From: Paludibacteraceae bacterium
Lineage (GTDB): Bacteria; Bacteroidota; Bacteroidia; Bacteroidales; Paludibacteraceae
Length of the DNA stretch: 64,000 nt
NCBI GenBank assembly: GCA_017461505.1
Contig: JAFTXV010000005.1
Location: 1-64,000 of the forward strand
Direction of reading: 5' to 3'
Shown: one piece after another, positions 7,251 through 14,782 of the stretch
How positions within the stretch are numbered: the first letter of the stretch is position 1
Layout of the letters: every line of letters begins with the position of its first letter
The notes under the pieces: model-generated
The model's database searches: none
Seen by the model: the letters and a program-made list of their open reading frames with translations, nothing else
Told to the model about the DNA's origin: nothing
Position numbers and translations under genes: made by a program

Positions 7251-8720
7251 TTAATTCAGCTGAACAATAGTCGCTACGACGGCTGTGCCGCTGGCTTCGG
7301 TGCCCATGACAACCGTCTTGAACGCATTCTCGCCGGTCATGTACGTAATGAGCGAAACGGTAGAACCATCGGGCAGAATGGCTTCTTCGATCATAGCTTT
7401 CATACTTCTATCGAAGCCTATGACTTTTATAACATTATATTGCGGCACATCGCTGCGGTCGATTTCGTGACGCGTGGCCGTACAAGTCGGCAGGTTATAG
7501 ACAATCACATAAGTCATGTCGGTTTGTTTCTCTGTCTCCATCGAATAGGCATTGCCTTCTTCATCATAAGCTTCATTCCAAGAAGGGAAACCTTCCGGCA
7601 GTTTTTCTACCGAGAAGGACAAGGTATTGGCATCAAAGGTCCTAATAATTGCGCCTTCGCCTTCATCAGTTAAATAAGAATAGGTCGAACCCTCAACGCG
7701 GCAAGGATAGCCGTAACCGTATTCCGGTAAAGAATGACCGGCTACAGCAAGAGTAGCTTGAGCGGTATTGCCCTCAAAAGAGATAGTATAAATAGCCGGT
7801 TCCAAACTGCTGTCCCAATTATATCCATGTGAAACAAAATACTTTCCACCGATAAAATGCATGCGTGGGAAGCCCATGTCATTCGGAAGTCCCTGTACCA
7901 GATTGGCTAAATTGCCGTTAATGAACGCAGGATTAGTTGGCATATTACTACTATAACTCAACACCGTTCCTAAATGTCCGTTTCCGTCACCGATAACATA
8001 GGCGATGTTGGCATGGTAATCCAAATTCACTTGGTCCATCGTGGAACCATTGTCCACCAATTTGCGTAAACCACCTTGATAATTACCTTCCGCCCAGTAG
8101 AGTTCTTTTCCTACTTGCGCCACCATGCCATATTGCTTGAGGTCATTGCTGGTCTTAACGCTATTTTTTATAGAGCCGTCCCAATCAATCGGCAGTACAG
8201 TTAAGTTTGTTAAATCAAATAGCGCGCCATCCGTCTTGCGAATGAGATAATTGTAATGCCCCGGGCGTTTACGGCTGGCATCAATCTGCTCTTGTACGTA
8301 CTTGCGGGCTTTTTCGGGCAATAAATCCAAGTCGTCGCAGTCGTACTGACAGCCGTACAGCCAGAGATAATTATCGCCAACCGCAAAGATATTCTCAATG
8401 CTCAAGCGGAGTGCTTTGGTGTCCATGGTTGAGTCCGCTTCGTTGAAATAGAAAATCGCTGCGTGCATGTTTCCATCCTCATCCACAGTGTATAAAAATT
8501 TGTGGGTTGGCTCATCCGGATCTTGTCCATCTGCACGCAACCGGCGCGGCGCGTTAGCGGCATTTCCGCCTTCCTGCACCAGCGCGAGAGCTTTGGCGTT
8601 ACTCAGATCAACGCCCTTGAAGGTCAATTTTTTACTTAAACTCGGTTCGTCCTTGCAGGAGACGAGAAATAGCATGGCAATAATTCCGATGCCAAGTGCA
8701 GAAAGAATTTTCTGTGCCAT
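7251..8720 (-). CDS. Lipoprotein, first gene of the operon
   Basis: A 489-residue lipoprotein starting MAQKILSALGIG with lipobox FLVSC (Cys22). The frame is open upstream to 8792, but those 24 codons overlap a structured leader element and would place non-signal residues ahead of the signal peptide, so the start at 8720 is preferred. It shares N-terminal and internal segments with the next gene (5684-7195). The body contains many short beta-like stretches with Gly, Tyr and Trp. It leads the six-gene operon driven by the promoter at 9133-9164. Function unknown; an envelope role is inferred only from the lipobox and neighbours. Confidence 0.8.
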   Translation of the reverse strand: MAQKILSALGIGIIAMLFLVSCKDEPSLSKKLTFKGVDLSNAKALALVQEGGNAANAPRRLRADGQDPDEPTHKFLYTVDEDGNMHAAIFYFNEADSTMDTKALRLSIENIFAVGDNYLWLYGCQYDCDDLDLLPEKARKYVQEQIDASRKRPGHYNYLIRKTDGALFDLTNLTVLPIDWDGSIKNSVKTSNDLKQYGMVAQVGKELYWAEGNYQGGLRKLVDNGSTMDQVNLDYHANIAYVIGDGNGHLGTVLSYSSNMPTNPAFINGNLANLVQGLPNDMGFPRMHFIGGKYFVSHGYNWDSSLEPAIYTISFEGNTAQATLAVAGHSLPEYGYGYPCRVEGSTYSYLTDEGEGAIIRTFDANTLSFSVEKLPEGFPSWNEAYDEEGNAYSMETEKQTDMTYVIVYNLPTCTATRHEIDRSDVPQYNVIKVIGFDRSMKAMIEEAILPDGSTVSLITYMTGENAFKTVVMGTEASGTAVVATIVQLN

Positions 8721-8738
8721 AATTAATGAGTATTTAGT

Positions 8739-8812
8739 TCCGGCTCTTGCACCTTTGCCGGGCTTGGTTTCTGCGCTCTTCCCATACCACAAAAAAGTAT
8801 GGGCTTTCGCTT
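8739..8812 (-). ncRNA. Structured leader element ahead of the lipoprotein operon
   Basis: On the minus strand two hairpins stand just upstream of the first gene: CCCATAC/GTATGGG (8781-8787 with 8797-8803) with a T-rich 9-nt loop, then CCGGC/GCCGG (8757-8761 with 8740-8744). Purine-rich single-stranded sequence (GAAGAGCGCAGAAACCAAG) lies between them. Its position about 20 nt before the start codon suggests a cis-acting RNA. No known riboswitch class is recognised. Confidence 0.45.
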
Positions 8813-9132
8813 GTTAATATTGGTATTATCGGGCTTCCACTCCCATAGACTCCAATATATGCAGAAAGTCCACACTTTACAGCGTGAACATTCGCGATAT
8901 TTCGGAAGTCTATTACTGTTTGTGGAAGAGTGATAATATCCTAATAAAGCAAATGCTTAATGATGTATGTCAGTAAAATTCGTCTTTATGCCATAGGCGG
9001 TAATGTTGTTATTTTATATGTTACTTTCTCCGGTTTAGCGTCTTGGAGAGAGGACGGGTAGTTATTGTTCCTTTTGTAACTGATGTTCTCCGTATTTGCG
9101 GGTGTATAATACCCCTGTTTTACTTGACACTG
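8813..9132 (-). other. 5' leader of the lipoprotein operon, no gene seen
   Basis: About 320 nt between the promoter at 9133-9164 and the leader hairpins. A minus-strand frame of 69 codons (8986-9195) begins upstream of the promoter and overlaps the end of the neighbouring gene, so it is not credible. The long untranslated leader leaves room for RNA-level control. Confidence 0.45.
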
Positions 9133-9164
9133 CAAAATTACAAATAAATTCTGATATATGCAAA
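9133..9164 (-). promoter_or_regulatory. Promoter of the lipoprotein operon
   Basis: Minus strand: -33 TTTG (9161-9164), 20-nt spacer, -7 TAATTTTG (9133-9140). It matches the Bacteroidetes housekeeping promoter and points into the operon. Confidence 0.75.
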
Positions 9165-9194
9165 TATATTTTGCATTTTGTGCAAAATTTGGCA

Positions 9195-9710
9195 CTAATC
9201 TGCCGGTTGTTGGGTGGATTGATCGGCTTTGAGGGATTGATAGACCATGGAGCGGATGAAATTGTCTAGGCGAGCATAACGTTTTGAGGCAAGGGTGAGC
9301 TTGTCTATTGGTGCTTCAGGGTCGGGATGTGTACCGCGCGTGTTTGGAAGTTGAGCTTTATACCGTCTGCGGTAGTCTGCAAGTAATGATAGTGCTTCCT
9401 CTTTCGTAAGATATTTTGGTCGTGGAGGAAAAATAGCGACGCTAGGTGTCTCCTCTGGTTTTTCGGCATCAAGGATTTCCTTGGTAATGAGACACGCTTG
9501 GCGGAAGAGGTTGATATGCTCCAATTCTGCGCCTTGTGGCGGTTTCTTCTTGTAGTCACGGGGATTACGGACAGCATAGCCCTCCTGTCTGCCTTCGTGA
9601 ATAACGCGACCGTTATCATCACGGTACTTTTTTTGACGGTTGATGATACCTTTCTTTGTAAAAGCTCCGTGTACTTCACGGACTGGGTGTTCTAATTTTA
9701 TCTCTGCCAT
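9195..9710 (-). CDS. Conserved hypothetical protein, basic and soluble
   Basis: A 171-residue protein with no signal peptide or membrane segment. It is rich in charged residues (REVHGAFTKKG, RQKKYRDDNGR) and resembles small basic proteins seen in Bacteroidales. No domain or catalytic motif is recognised. It has its own promoter at 9910-9941 with a leader of about 200 nt that holds tandem repeats. It ends about 30 nt before the promoter of the lipoprotein operon, so it is probably a separate transcription unit. Function unknown; the charge pattern would allow nucleic-acid binding, but that is only inference. Confidence 0.7.
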   Translation of the reverse strand: MAEIKLEHPVREVHGAFTKKGIINRQKKYRDDNGRVIHEGRQEGYAVRNPRDYKKKPPQGAELEHINLFRQACLITKEILDAEKPEETPSVAIFPPRPKYLTKEEALSLLADYRRRYKAQLPNTRGTHPDPEAPIDKLTLASKRYARLDNFIRSMVYQSLKADQSTQQPAD

Positions 9711-9740
9711 ATTTAGTTGATGTTTTAATAATCTTGGCTG

Positions 9741-9902
9741 ACTAACCTACTAATCACCTACTAACCACATACTAATCACCTACTATTGATAGTGTGCAAG
9801 ATGCAAATTGAAGCTTTGAAATGGCGAAATGATGGGTGTAAATAGTAGTAATAGGTGGAAATAGTAGAAGTTAGTAGTAAATTCGTAGTAGTTAGTAATA
9901 AA
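9741..9902. repeat. Two facing arrays of short degenerate repeats
   Basis: 9741-9787 holds repeated CTACTAATCAC-like phrases; 9841-9902 holds repeated AATAGTAG / TTAGTAGTAA-like phrases in the opposite sense. The two arrays are roughly complementary and lie in the leader of the gene at 9195-9710, so they could pair in RNA. Similar arrays occur at 31167-31230, 41880-41922 and 57711-57762. Confidence 0.6.
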
Positions 9903-9909
9903 TCGAGTG

Positions 9910-9941
9910 CAAAGATACGGGATTTTTTTCAAAAAAACAAA
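9910..9941 (-). promoter_or_regulatory. Promoter of the hypothetical gene at 9195-9710
   Basis: Minus strand: TTTG (9938-9941), 20-nt spacer, TATCTTTG (9910-9917). A classical Bacteroidetes promoter. Confidence 0.8.
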
Positions 9942-10002
9942 TGAAAAGAGCAAAAGGTTTGAGATGGCGCGGTTTTTGTGGGGTGGTAGGTAGAAATACT
10001 AA

Positions 10003-10257
10003 ATGATTATTGCTATGATTAAAATGACTGTTACAGATAAAGAGATTCTTGCTACGGAAGAAGGCAAGTTGCTGGGTAAGATAGAGTTTACGTTAGTAGG
10101 CAATAAGATGACTATCTTGCATACGTATGCCTATGAGAGTGGACGAGGGATAGGGACGCTGCTAATGGGACATGCGGTAAAATGGGCGAACGAAAATAAT
10201 TATACGATAATTCCCGTTTGCTCCTTTGCTCAAAAATATCTAAAGAAGATTGAATGA
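10003..10257 (+). CDS. Small GNAT-type N-acetyltransferase (GCN5-related, PF14542-like)
   Basis: An 84-residue protein with the acetyl-CoA-binding signature of the minimal GNAT family: beta strand TILHTYAYES, then GRGIGTLLMGHAVKWA (R-G-x-G-x-[GT] loop), then YTIIPVCSFAQKYL. This family has about 90 residues and lacks the N-terminal half of larger GNATs; the substrate is generally unknown. The start could also be the ATG at 10015. A truncated copy of its 3' end lies at 1080-1181. Confidence 0.8.
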   Translation: MIIAMIKMTVTDKEILATEEGKLLGKIEFTLVGNKMTILHTYAYESGRGIGTLLMGHAVKWANENNYTIIPVCSFAQKYLKKIE

Positions 10258-10289
10258 TTGAGGATTTTATGATTAAATGAAATGCTAAA

Positions 10290-10321
10290 TTTGCATATGT
10301 TGGAAAAATGTAGTACCTTTG
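10290..10321 (+). promoter_or_regulatory. Promoter of the queuosine-precursor transporter gene
   Basis: TTTG (10290-10293), 20-nt spacer, TACCTTTG (10314-10321), leaving a leader of only about 20 nt before the ATG at 10351. That leader is too short for a preQ1 riboswitch. Confidence 0.85.
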
Positions 10322-10350
10322 TGCGGAATTATTAGTATTAGATAGAATAT

Positions 10351-11097
10351 ATGGAAAATAAGGTAGCGGAGAACCCTTTCAAAAACCGCGTGTTGGCGGA
10401 TGCCAACCGTTTAGAGGACGGCGCAAATGCGCCTACAGAACGCTCGCAAGCGAGCTATAGTTTAGAGGCAAGAGGTAAGAATACTTCCTTTATTGTGGTA
10501 ACTGCATTGTTTGTGACACTATATGTGGTGTCCAATATTATGGCAGTGAAAGTAATTGGTCTTTGGAATCTGTTTTATTTTGATGCGGGAACGATTACTT
10601 TCCCGTTTGCATACATGTTAGGTGATGTGCTGACCGAGATTTGGGGATACAAGACCGCTCGCAAAGTCATCTTTACTACATTTCTATGCAATATCGTTGT
10701 AGTAATCTGCACGCAGATTGGTGTATGGCTACCATCGCCTGATTATCTGGATGTTACAGCACAAGCGTATAATACGATGTTTAGTTATGTGCCTCGCATC
10801 GTGATTGCTTCGTTGACTGGATTTTTGTTGGGCGAACTCAGTAATGCTTGGTTGATGGATAAGATAAAGAAGTGGACCAATGGCAAAAGACTATGGGTGC
10901 GAACTATAGGAAGTTCGGCAGTAGCGTATGTGTTTGACTCTCTGCCATTTGTGCTGATAGCTTTTGCAGGAACCGTCTCTGCACGCGATTTAATGTTGAT
11001 GATAGCATTCCAGTATGTGTCGAAGTTGCTGATAGAGGCAGTGTTTGGTACACCGATGGCGTATGCGGTGATTTCCGCTTTGCGGAAAAGGTTATAG
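10351..11097 (+). CDS. yhhQ: Queuosine precursor transporter (YhhQ/VUT family)
   Basis: A 248-residue integral membrane protein with about six hydrophobic helices. It has the family's conserved elements LYVVSNIMAVK, FDAGTITFPFAYMLGDVLTEIWGY (residues about 74-97) and a late FDSLPFVLIAF segment. The family imports preQ0/preQ1 for tRNA queuosine synthesis. The N-terminus carries about 22 extra residues (around 20-41, LEDGANAPTERSQASYSLEA) encoded by an intergenic-type repeat at 10409-10472, which is in frame. It is probably a disordered cytoplasmic tail that the protein tolerates. The gene has its own promoter; holA follows. Confidence 0.88.
   Translation: MENKVAENPFKNRVLADANRLEDGANAPTERSQASYSLEARGKNTSFIVVTALFVTLYVVSNIMAVKVIGLWNLFYFDAGTITFPFAYMLGDVLTEIWGYKTARKVIFTTFLCNIVVVICTQIGVWLPSPDYLDVTAQAYNTMFSYVPRIVIASLTGFLLGELSNAWLMDKIKKWTNGKRLWVRTIGSSAVAYVFDSLPFVLIAFAGTVSARDLMLMIAFQYVSKLLIEAVFGTPMAYAVISALRKRL
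10409..10472 (+). repeat. TTTAGAG/TACAG mini-hairpin repeat inside yhhQ
   Basis: TTTAGAGGAC, then a stem GGCGCAAATGCGCC, then TACAGAA, then CGCTCGCAAGCGAGC, then TATAGTTTAGAG. The same phrases occur in intergenic DNA at 11091-11133, 14163-14200 and 19833-19912. Here they are translated without breaking the frame. Confidence 0.75.
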
Positions 11098-11133
11098 GAT
11101 ATAGGACGCTCCGCTATAGTTTAGTGTTTAGAG
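11091..11133 (+). repeat. TTTAGAG-family intergenic repeat
   Basis: Between yhhQ and holA: TATAGGACGCTCCGC, TATAGTTTAGTG, TTTAGAGAT. The end is nearly identical to that at 14181-14202 (TTTAGTGTTTAGAGAT). Confidence 0.65.
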
Positions 11134-11148
11134 ATAAATTTTTGAGTT

Positions 11149-12192
11149 ATGGCAAAGTATGAAGAAGTAATGATTGGTTTGAAGCAAGGCAAGTATGCAC
11201 CTGCGTATATGCTTTGTGGAAAAGAGTCGTATTATATAGATAAGGTGGCAGACTATATTGAGCAGAATGTGTTGGATGAGATGGCGCGTGAGTTTGATCA
11301 AACGATTATCTATGGCAAGGATTTGAGCGGTGGCGATGTGTCGCCTGTGATTGGTGCGGCACGCGGGTTTGCAATGATGGGCGGATATAAGGTCATTATC
11401 GTGAAAGAGGCGCAGAACATAAAGAAATGGGATGCATTGGCGATGTATATGGATAATCCACAGCCGTCAACTATCTTGGTATTTTGTTATAAATATGGCT
11501 CGCCAGATAAGCGTTTGAACTTGTTTAAGAATTGGGAGAAGAAAGGCGGCGTGCTGATGGAGTCGGAGCAACTGCGTGATTATCAGGTGGAGAAATGGAT
11601 ACGTGACTATGTGGCGGAATGGAATGAGGCGACGAAGCGAGAAGGCGAGGAGGCGATAAGGATTGATGAAAAAGTGGCGAAGATATTGGCGGATAGTATA
11701 GGAAATGATCTGACACAGATAGTGGGGGCGTTGCAGAAGTTGATTGACGGTCGTCCTGAGGGAGTGAAAGTGATTGATGCTGCGTTGGTAGAGCGGAATA
11801 TCGGTATATCGAAGGATTTTAATGTGTTTGAGTTGCAGAGTGCATTGATTGCGGGCGATGTGGTGAAAGCCAATCGTATCACGCAGTATTTTGCGTCGTC
11901 TAAAGATCACCCCATGGTGAAGGAATTGGGGATATTGTATAGCTTCTTTGCTAACTTGATGATTTACCATTACTTACCCGATAAGAGTGACCGAGTAGCA
12001 GCGAGTGCGTTGGGCGTATCGCCGTTTTTTGTGAAGGATTATGCGGCAGCAGCACGCCGATTCTCTGCGGGCAAGACCTTTGCAATTATTGGCTATTTCC
12101 GTGAGATAGATGCGCGATTGAAGGGTATCAATAACCCGAGTGCGAAGGATACGGACTTGTGGAAGGAACTTATTTATAAGATTTTGCATTGA
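11149..12192 (+). CDS. holA: DNA polymerase III subunit delta
   Basis: A 347-residue protein of normal HolA length. The N-terminal P-loop-like fold opens YAPAYMLCGKESYYID, followed by GFAMMGGYKVIIVKEAQ and ILVFCYKYGSPDKR, typical of HolA. The C-terminal collar region includes ISKDFNVFELQSALIAGDV and a final FREIDARLKGI. Delta opens the sliding clamp within the clamp-loader complex during DNA replication. It lies downstream of yhhQ and is followed by a mini-hairpin repeat array and a large non-coding gap. Confidence 0.92.
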   Translation: MAKYEEVMIGLKQGKYAPAYMLCGKESYYIDKVADYIEQNVLDEMAREFDQTIIYGKDLSGGDVSPVIGAARGFAMMGGYKVIIVKEAQNIKKWDALAMYMDNPQPSTILVFCYKYGSPDKRLNLFKNWEKKGGVLMESEQLRDYQVEKWIRDYVAEWNEATKREGEEAIRIDEKVAKILADSIGNDLTQIVGALQKLIDGRPEGVKVIDAALVERNIGISKDFNVFELQSALIAGDVVKANRITQYFASSKDHPMVKELGILYSFFANLMIYHYLPDKSDRVAASALGVSPFFVKDYAAAARRFSAGKTFAIIGYFREIDARLKGINNPSAKDTDLWKELIYKILH

Positions 12193-12261
12193 TAGATCGC
12201 TGCGCTGTAGATCGGCGCAGGGCGCCTGTAGATGGTAGATCGCCCTTCGGGCTGTAGATGT
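12191..12261 (+). repeat. GTAGATC mini-hairpin array
   Basis: A run of GTAGATC spacers separated by small GC stems (GGCGC...GCGCC, GCCCTTCGGGC) directly after holA. Bases 12222-12257 are identical over 36 nt to the reverse complement of 63490-63525 in the rnf operon, and in both places the repeat lies downstream of a gene in the same orientation relative to transcription. Confidence 0.75.
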
Positions 12262-12660
12262 AATAAAAAAAAGAATTATATAGGGGTTGACACTGATTTT
12301 ATTTTAAACGACAATTTAGGTCAATTATGATGTCAATTATCGTCAATTCGAGGAAATATTTTGTTTGGGTTGGAATGAGCGACTCGTCGCTTGCAACCCA
12401 AAACAAAATGAAAGACAACTATTTTTCTTACTCAATGATATAACCGCTTGCAATGATTTCGAGGGCACCGAATAGGACGAGGAAAGATTTCGGACGCCGC
12501 CTGCGGGAGAGGACAGATTTCGAGGACACCGACCTCGTGTGAACACGAGCCCACCTCGAAATCATAGAAGGGATTTAGCTAAAATGTATGCAAAGTTACT
12601 ACAAAAAATGCAGGTATATACGCAAACAATCATTATTTTCAAAAACAGCGTTGCTGCTAT
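12262..12660 (-). ncRNA. Possible structured non-coding transcript, minus strand
   Basis: No credible gene lies between holA and metK. On the minus strand a promoter-like block (TTTG ... TAACTTTG, spacer 24 instead of 20) at 12590-12632 faces a structured stretch. It holds nested stems with GATTTCGAGG / CCTCGAAATC (12512-12564) around CTCGTGT/ACACGAG, further CCTCGAAATC-like copies, and a stem GGGTTG-GCGAC/GTCGC-CAACCC (12364-12402). It ends in a T8 run near 12268. Three GTCAATT copies lie at 12310-12350. RNA identity unknown. Confidence 0.35.
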
Positions 12661-12672
12661 CATAAGCCATCT

Positions 12673-12746
12673 CAATGCCCTCTTGTAAGTGAGCTTTCAG
12701 AGGGCATTGATTTGTCTTATAGGATAGACAAAAGTCTATCTTTTTT
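12673..12746 (+). terminator. Two hairpins upstream of the metK promoter
   Basis: CAATGCCCTC (12673-12682) pairs with GAGGGCATTG (12700-12709). GATAGAC (12723-12729) pairs with GTCTATC (12734-12740) and is followed by six T. The second hairpin recurs, with changes, ahead of the pnp and tamB promoters, so it belongs to a repeated promoter module as well as being terminator-like. Confidence 0.55.
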
Positions 12747-12765
12747 GAAAATAATGCTCGCTTTG

Positions 12766-12797
12766 CTTGCGTATATGCATTTTTTGTAGTACCTTTG
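12766..12797 (+). promoter_or_regulatory. metK promoter
   Basis: CTTG (12766-12769), 20-nt spacer, TACCTTTG (12790-12797). Transcription should start near 12803, about 10 nt before the riboswitch. Confidence 0.85.
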
Positions 12798-12813
12798 CAG
12801 CGTGTTTTGAAAA

Positions 12814-12861
12814 GAGGACAAATTTGACTGCTTGCAACCTCTATAAAATAATGCTAAAAAC
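12814..12861 (+). promoter_or_regulatory. SAM-II-type riboswitch of metK
   Basis: The short pseudoknot aptamer is recognisable by its conserved blocks in order: stem side GAGG, then AATTTGACT, GCTTGCAA, stem side CCTC, then ATAAAA and GCTAAAAA. The SAM-II class has the same order (AUUUG..., GCUUGCA, closing stem, UAAA, GCUAAA), as in alphaproteobacterial metA leaders, and is known from Bacteroidetes. It senses S-adenosylmethionine, the product of the downstream enzyme, so it should act as product feedback. Confidence 0.82.
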
Positions 12862-12865
12862 TTGT

Positions 12866-12901
12866 TCCACAAGACCCAAACAGTCGCTTGTGGATTTTTT
12901 T
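12866..12901 (+). terminator. Attenuator terminator between riboswitch and metK
   Basis: TCCACAAG (12866-12873) pairs with CTTGTGGA (12887-12894) and is followed by seven T. A competing short stem CTTG/CAAG (12861-12864 with 12870-12873) shares the 5' arm. It starts 5 nt after the aptamer and ends 18 nt before the metK start, so SAM binding could end transcription here. Confidence 0.75.
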
Positions 12902-12918
12902 GACCCTAACAATAGAAA

Positions 12919-14163
12919 ATGAACTACTTATTTACATCAGAGAGTGTCAGCGAAGGACACCCAGACAAAGTGGCGGATCAAATTAGCGATGCCATCCTAG
13001 ACCAATTCTTAGCATTAGATCCTAACTCCCACGTGGCTTGCGAGACCATGGTGACCACAGGACAAGTGATTGTGGCAGGTGAAGTGTCAAGCGAGAAATA
13101 TGTGGATATCCAAAGCACCGTGCGCAAAACCATCGCTGAGATTGGTTACACTAAGTCTGCCTACAAGTTCGAAGCAGAGAGTTGTGGTATCTTAACTGCT
13201 TTGCACGAGCAGAGTGCCGACATCGCCCGTGGTGTGGATGGACAAGGAACGGAGAATGTGGGTGAACAAGGAGCAGGTGATCAGGGAATGATGTTTGGTT
13301 ATGCTAGCGACGAGACAGAGAACTATATGCCATTGACTTTGGATTTGGCACACACCTTAGTATATACGCTCGCGCGCGTGCGTAAAGAGGGCGAGGAGAT
13401 GCTATATCTTCGTCCAGACTCTAAGAGCCAGGTGACGATGGAATATAGCGAGGAGGGTGAGCCACTGCGTATTGATACGATTGTGGTGAGTACCCAACAT
13501 GATGAGGATGTTACTCAAGAGCAAATCAAAGCAGATATCCAGCGTGTGCTGTTGCCTCGTGTAGCCAAACGCGATGCACGTTATGCTGAGCTGTTGAAAG
13601 GCGATTTCAAGTTGCTTGTTAATCCTACAGGTAACTTCGTTATCGGTGGCCCTCACGGCGATACAGGTTTGACTGGACGTAAGATTATCGTAGATACCTA
13701 TGGTGGTCGTGGTGCACATGGTGGCGGTGCTTTCTCAGGTAAAGACCCATCGAAGGTGGACCGTTCTGCTGCGTATGCGGCTCGTTGGATTGCGAAAAAC
13801 ATGGTGGCAGCAGGTGTGGCTAAGGAGATGTTGGTGCAAATCAGTTATGCGATTGGTGTGGCAAAGCCAGTCAGTGTCTGCGTGAATACCTACGGTACTG
13901 CCAAAGTGGCAATGAGCGACGGCGAGATTGCTAAGAAAGTGAGCGAGATGTTCGACCTCCGTCCACAAGGCATCATAGAGGCATTGAAACTCAAACAACC
14001 AATGTACGAGGAGACTGCGCGTTATGGTCACATGGGGCGCACCAACGAGGTGGTGAAGAAGCAGTTTGTGGACAACGGACAAGTGATTGAGCGCGAAGTG
14101 GAGTTGTTTACATGGGAGAAGTTGGATAAGGTGGAAGAAATTCGTAAGAATTTCGGTGTTTAG
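12919..14163 (+). CDS. metK: S-adenosylmethionine synthase
   Basis: A 414-residue cytoplasmic enzyme that makes SAM from methionine and ATP. It has the family signatures [12 protein letters not shown] (residues 14-25), [12 protein letters not shown] (about 115-126), the P-loop-like [19 protein letters not shown] and a C-terminal GRTNE region. Length is close to bacterial MetK (380-430). It is preceded by a SAM-II riboswitch and attenuator. lspA follows after a 40-nt gap holding a TTTAGAG-type repeat. Confidence 0.97.
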   Translation: MNYLFTSESVSEGHPDKVADQISDAILDQFLALDPNSHVACETMVTTGQVIVAGEVSSEKYVDIQSTVRKTIAEIGYTKSAYKFEAESCGILTALHEQSADIARGVDGQGTENVGEQGAGDQGMMFGYASDETENYMPLTLDLAHTLVYTLARVRKEGEEMLYLRPDSKSQVTMEYSEEGEPLRIDTIVVSTQHDEDVTQEQIKADIQRVLLPRVAKRDARYAELLKGDFKLLVNPTGNFVIGGPHGDTGLTGRKIIVDTYGGRGAHGGGAFSGKDPSKVDRSAAYAARWIAKNMVAAGVAKEMLVQISYAIGVAKPVSVCVNTYGTAKVAMSDGEIAKKVSEMFDLRPQGIIEALKLKQPMYEETARYGHMGRTNEVVKKQFVDNGQVIEREVELFTWEKLDKVEEIRKNFGV

Positions 14164-14200
14164 TGGACGGCGTGGTACGCCTACAGTTTAGTGTTTAGAG
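14163..14200 (+). repeat. TTTAGAG-family repeat between metK and lspA
   Basis: GGACGGCGTGGTACGCC (a small stem), TACAG, TTTAGTGTTTAGAGAT. Same phrase order as at 11091-11133. Confidence 0.65.
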
Positions 14201-14203
14201 ATT

Positions 14204-14770
14204 ATGACTAAAGTAAAACAATCATGGTTAGTTGTGGGCATCGTGCTATTGGCATTGGTGCTTGACCAAGTGTCGAAGGTGTATATCAAAACGCATTTCG
14301 AACTCGGCGAGGCACGCGAAGTGTTCTCGTGGTTTTGGATAGTGTTTGTAGAAAACAACGGCATGGCTTTTGGTATCGAGTGGTTTAGCAAGTTGCTGCT
14401 GACGCTGTTTCGTATAGTGGCAGTGGGCGTACTTGGATGGTATATCCACACGATGATTCACAAGCAAACCGTGCGTACTGGCTATCTCACGACCATAGCA
14501 ATGGTGATTGCTGGGGCATTGGGTAATATCATTGATTGCGTGTTTTATGGCAAAATCTGGGGCTATGCCGAGTGGTTTCATGGTAGGGTAGTGGATATGC
14601 TCTATTTCCCATTGATACGCAATGCGGCAGGCGAATGTTTGTTCTTCCGACCCGTATTCAATATAGCGGATTCATTCATTACGGTAGCGGTATTCTTGAT
14701 TATCATCTTCTATCGCAAAGACTTGGATGAAAGCCTGAATCAGATTTTTCCAAAGAAAGAGAAACATTGA
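14204..14770 (+). CDS. lspA: Lipoprotein signal peptidase II
   Basis: A 188-residue inner-membrane aspartic protease with four membrane segments. Conserved parts: LDQVSK (residues 20-25), NNGMAFG (51-57), GALGNIID (104-111), the catalytic Asp131 in GRVVD and the second catalytic Asp156 in FNIADS. It removes signal peptides from lipidated prolipoproteins, which this window encodes in number. The C-terminal lysine-rich tail is usual in Bacteroidetes. The DUF4296 lipoprotein gene follows, a common pairing in this phylum. Confidence 0.95.
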   Translation: MTKVKQSWLVVGIVLLALVLDQVSKVYIKTHFELGEAREVFSWFWIVFVENNGMAFGIEWFSKLLLTLFRIVAVGVLGWYIHTMIHKQTVRTGYLTTIAMVIAGALGNIIDCVFYGKIWGYAEWFHGRVVDMLYFPLIRNAAGECLFFRPVFNIADSFITVAVFLIIIFYRKDLDESLNQIFPKKEKH

Positions 14771-14782
14771 AACCCTGAAGCT

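Noticed and set aside
8986-9195. Minus-strand frame of 69 codons
   Set aside because: It starts upstream of the operon promoter at 9133-9164 and overlaps the neighbouring gene's stop; no protein features.
10322-10350. preQ1 riboswitch before the queuosine transporter
   Set aside because: The leader is under 30 nt and lacks the preQ1 aptamer blocks.
12191-12261. CRISPR array
   Set aside because: The GTAGATC units are too short, spacing is irregular, the variable parts are tiny palindromes rather than unique spacers, and no cas genes are present.
12343-12546. Minus-strand open frame of 67 codons between holA and metK
   Set aside because: Composition follows the repeated CCTCGAAATC stems rather than codon bias, and no domain or signal is seen.
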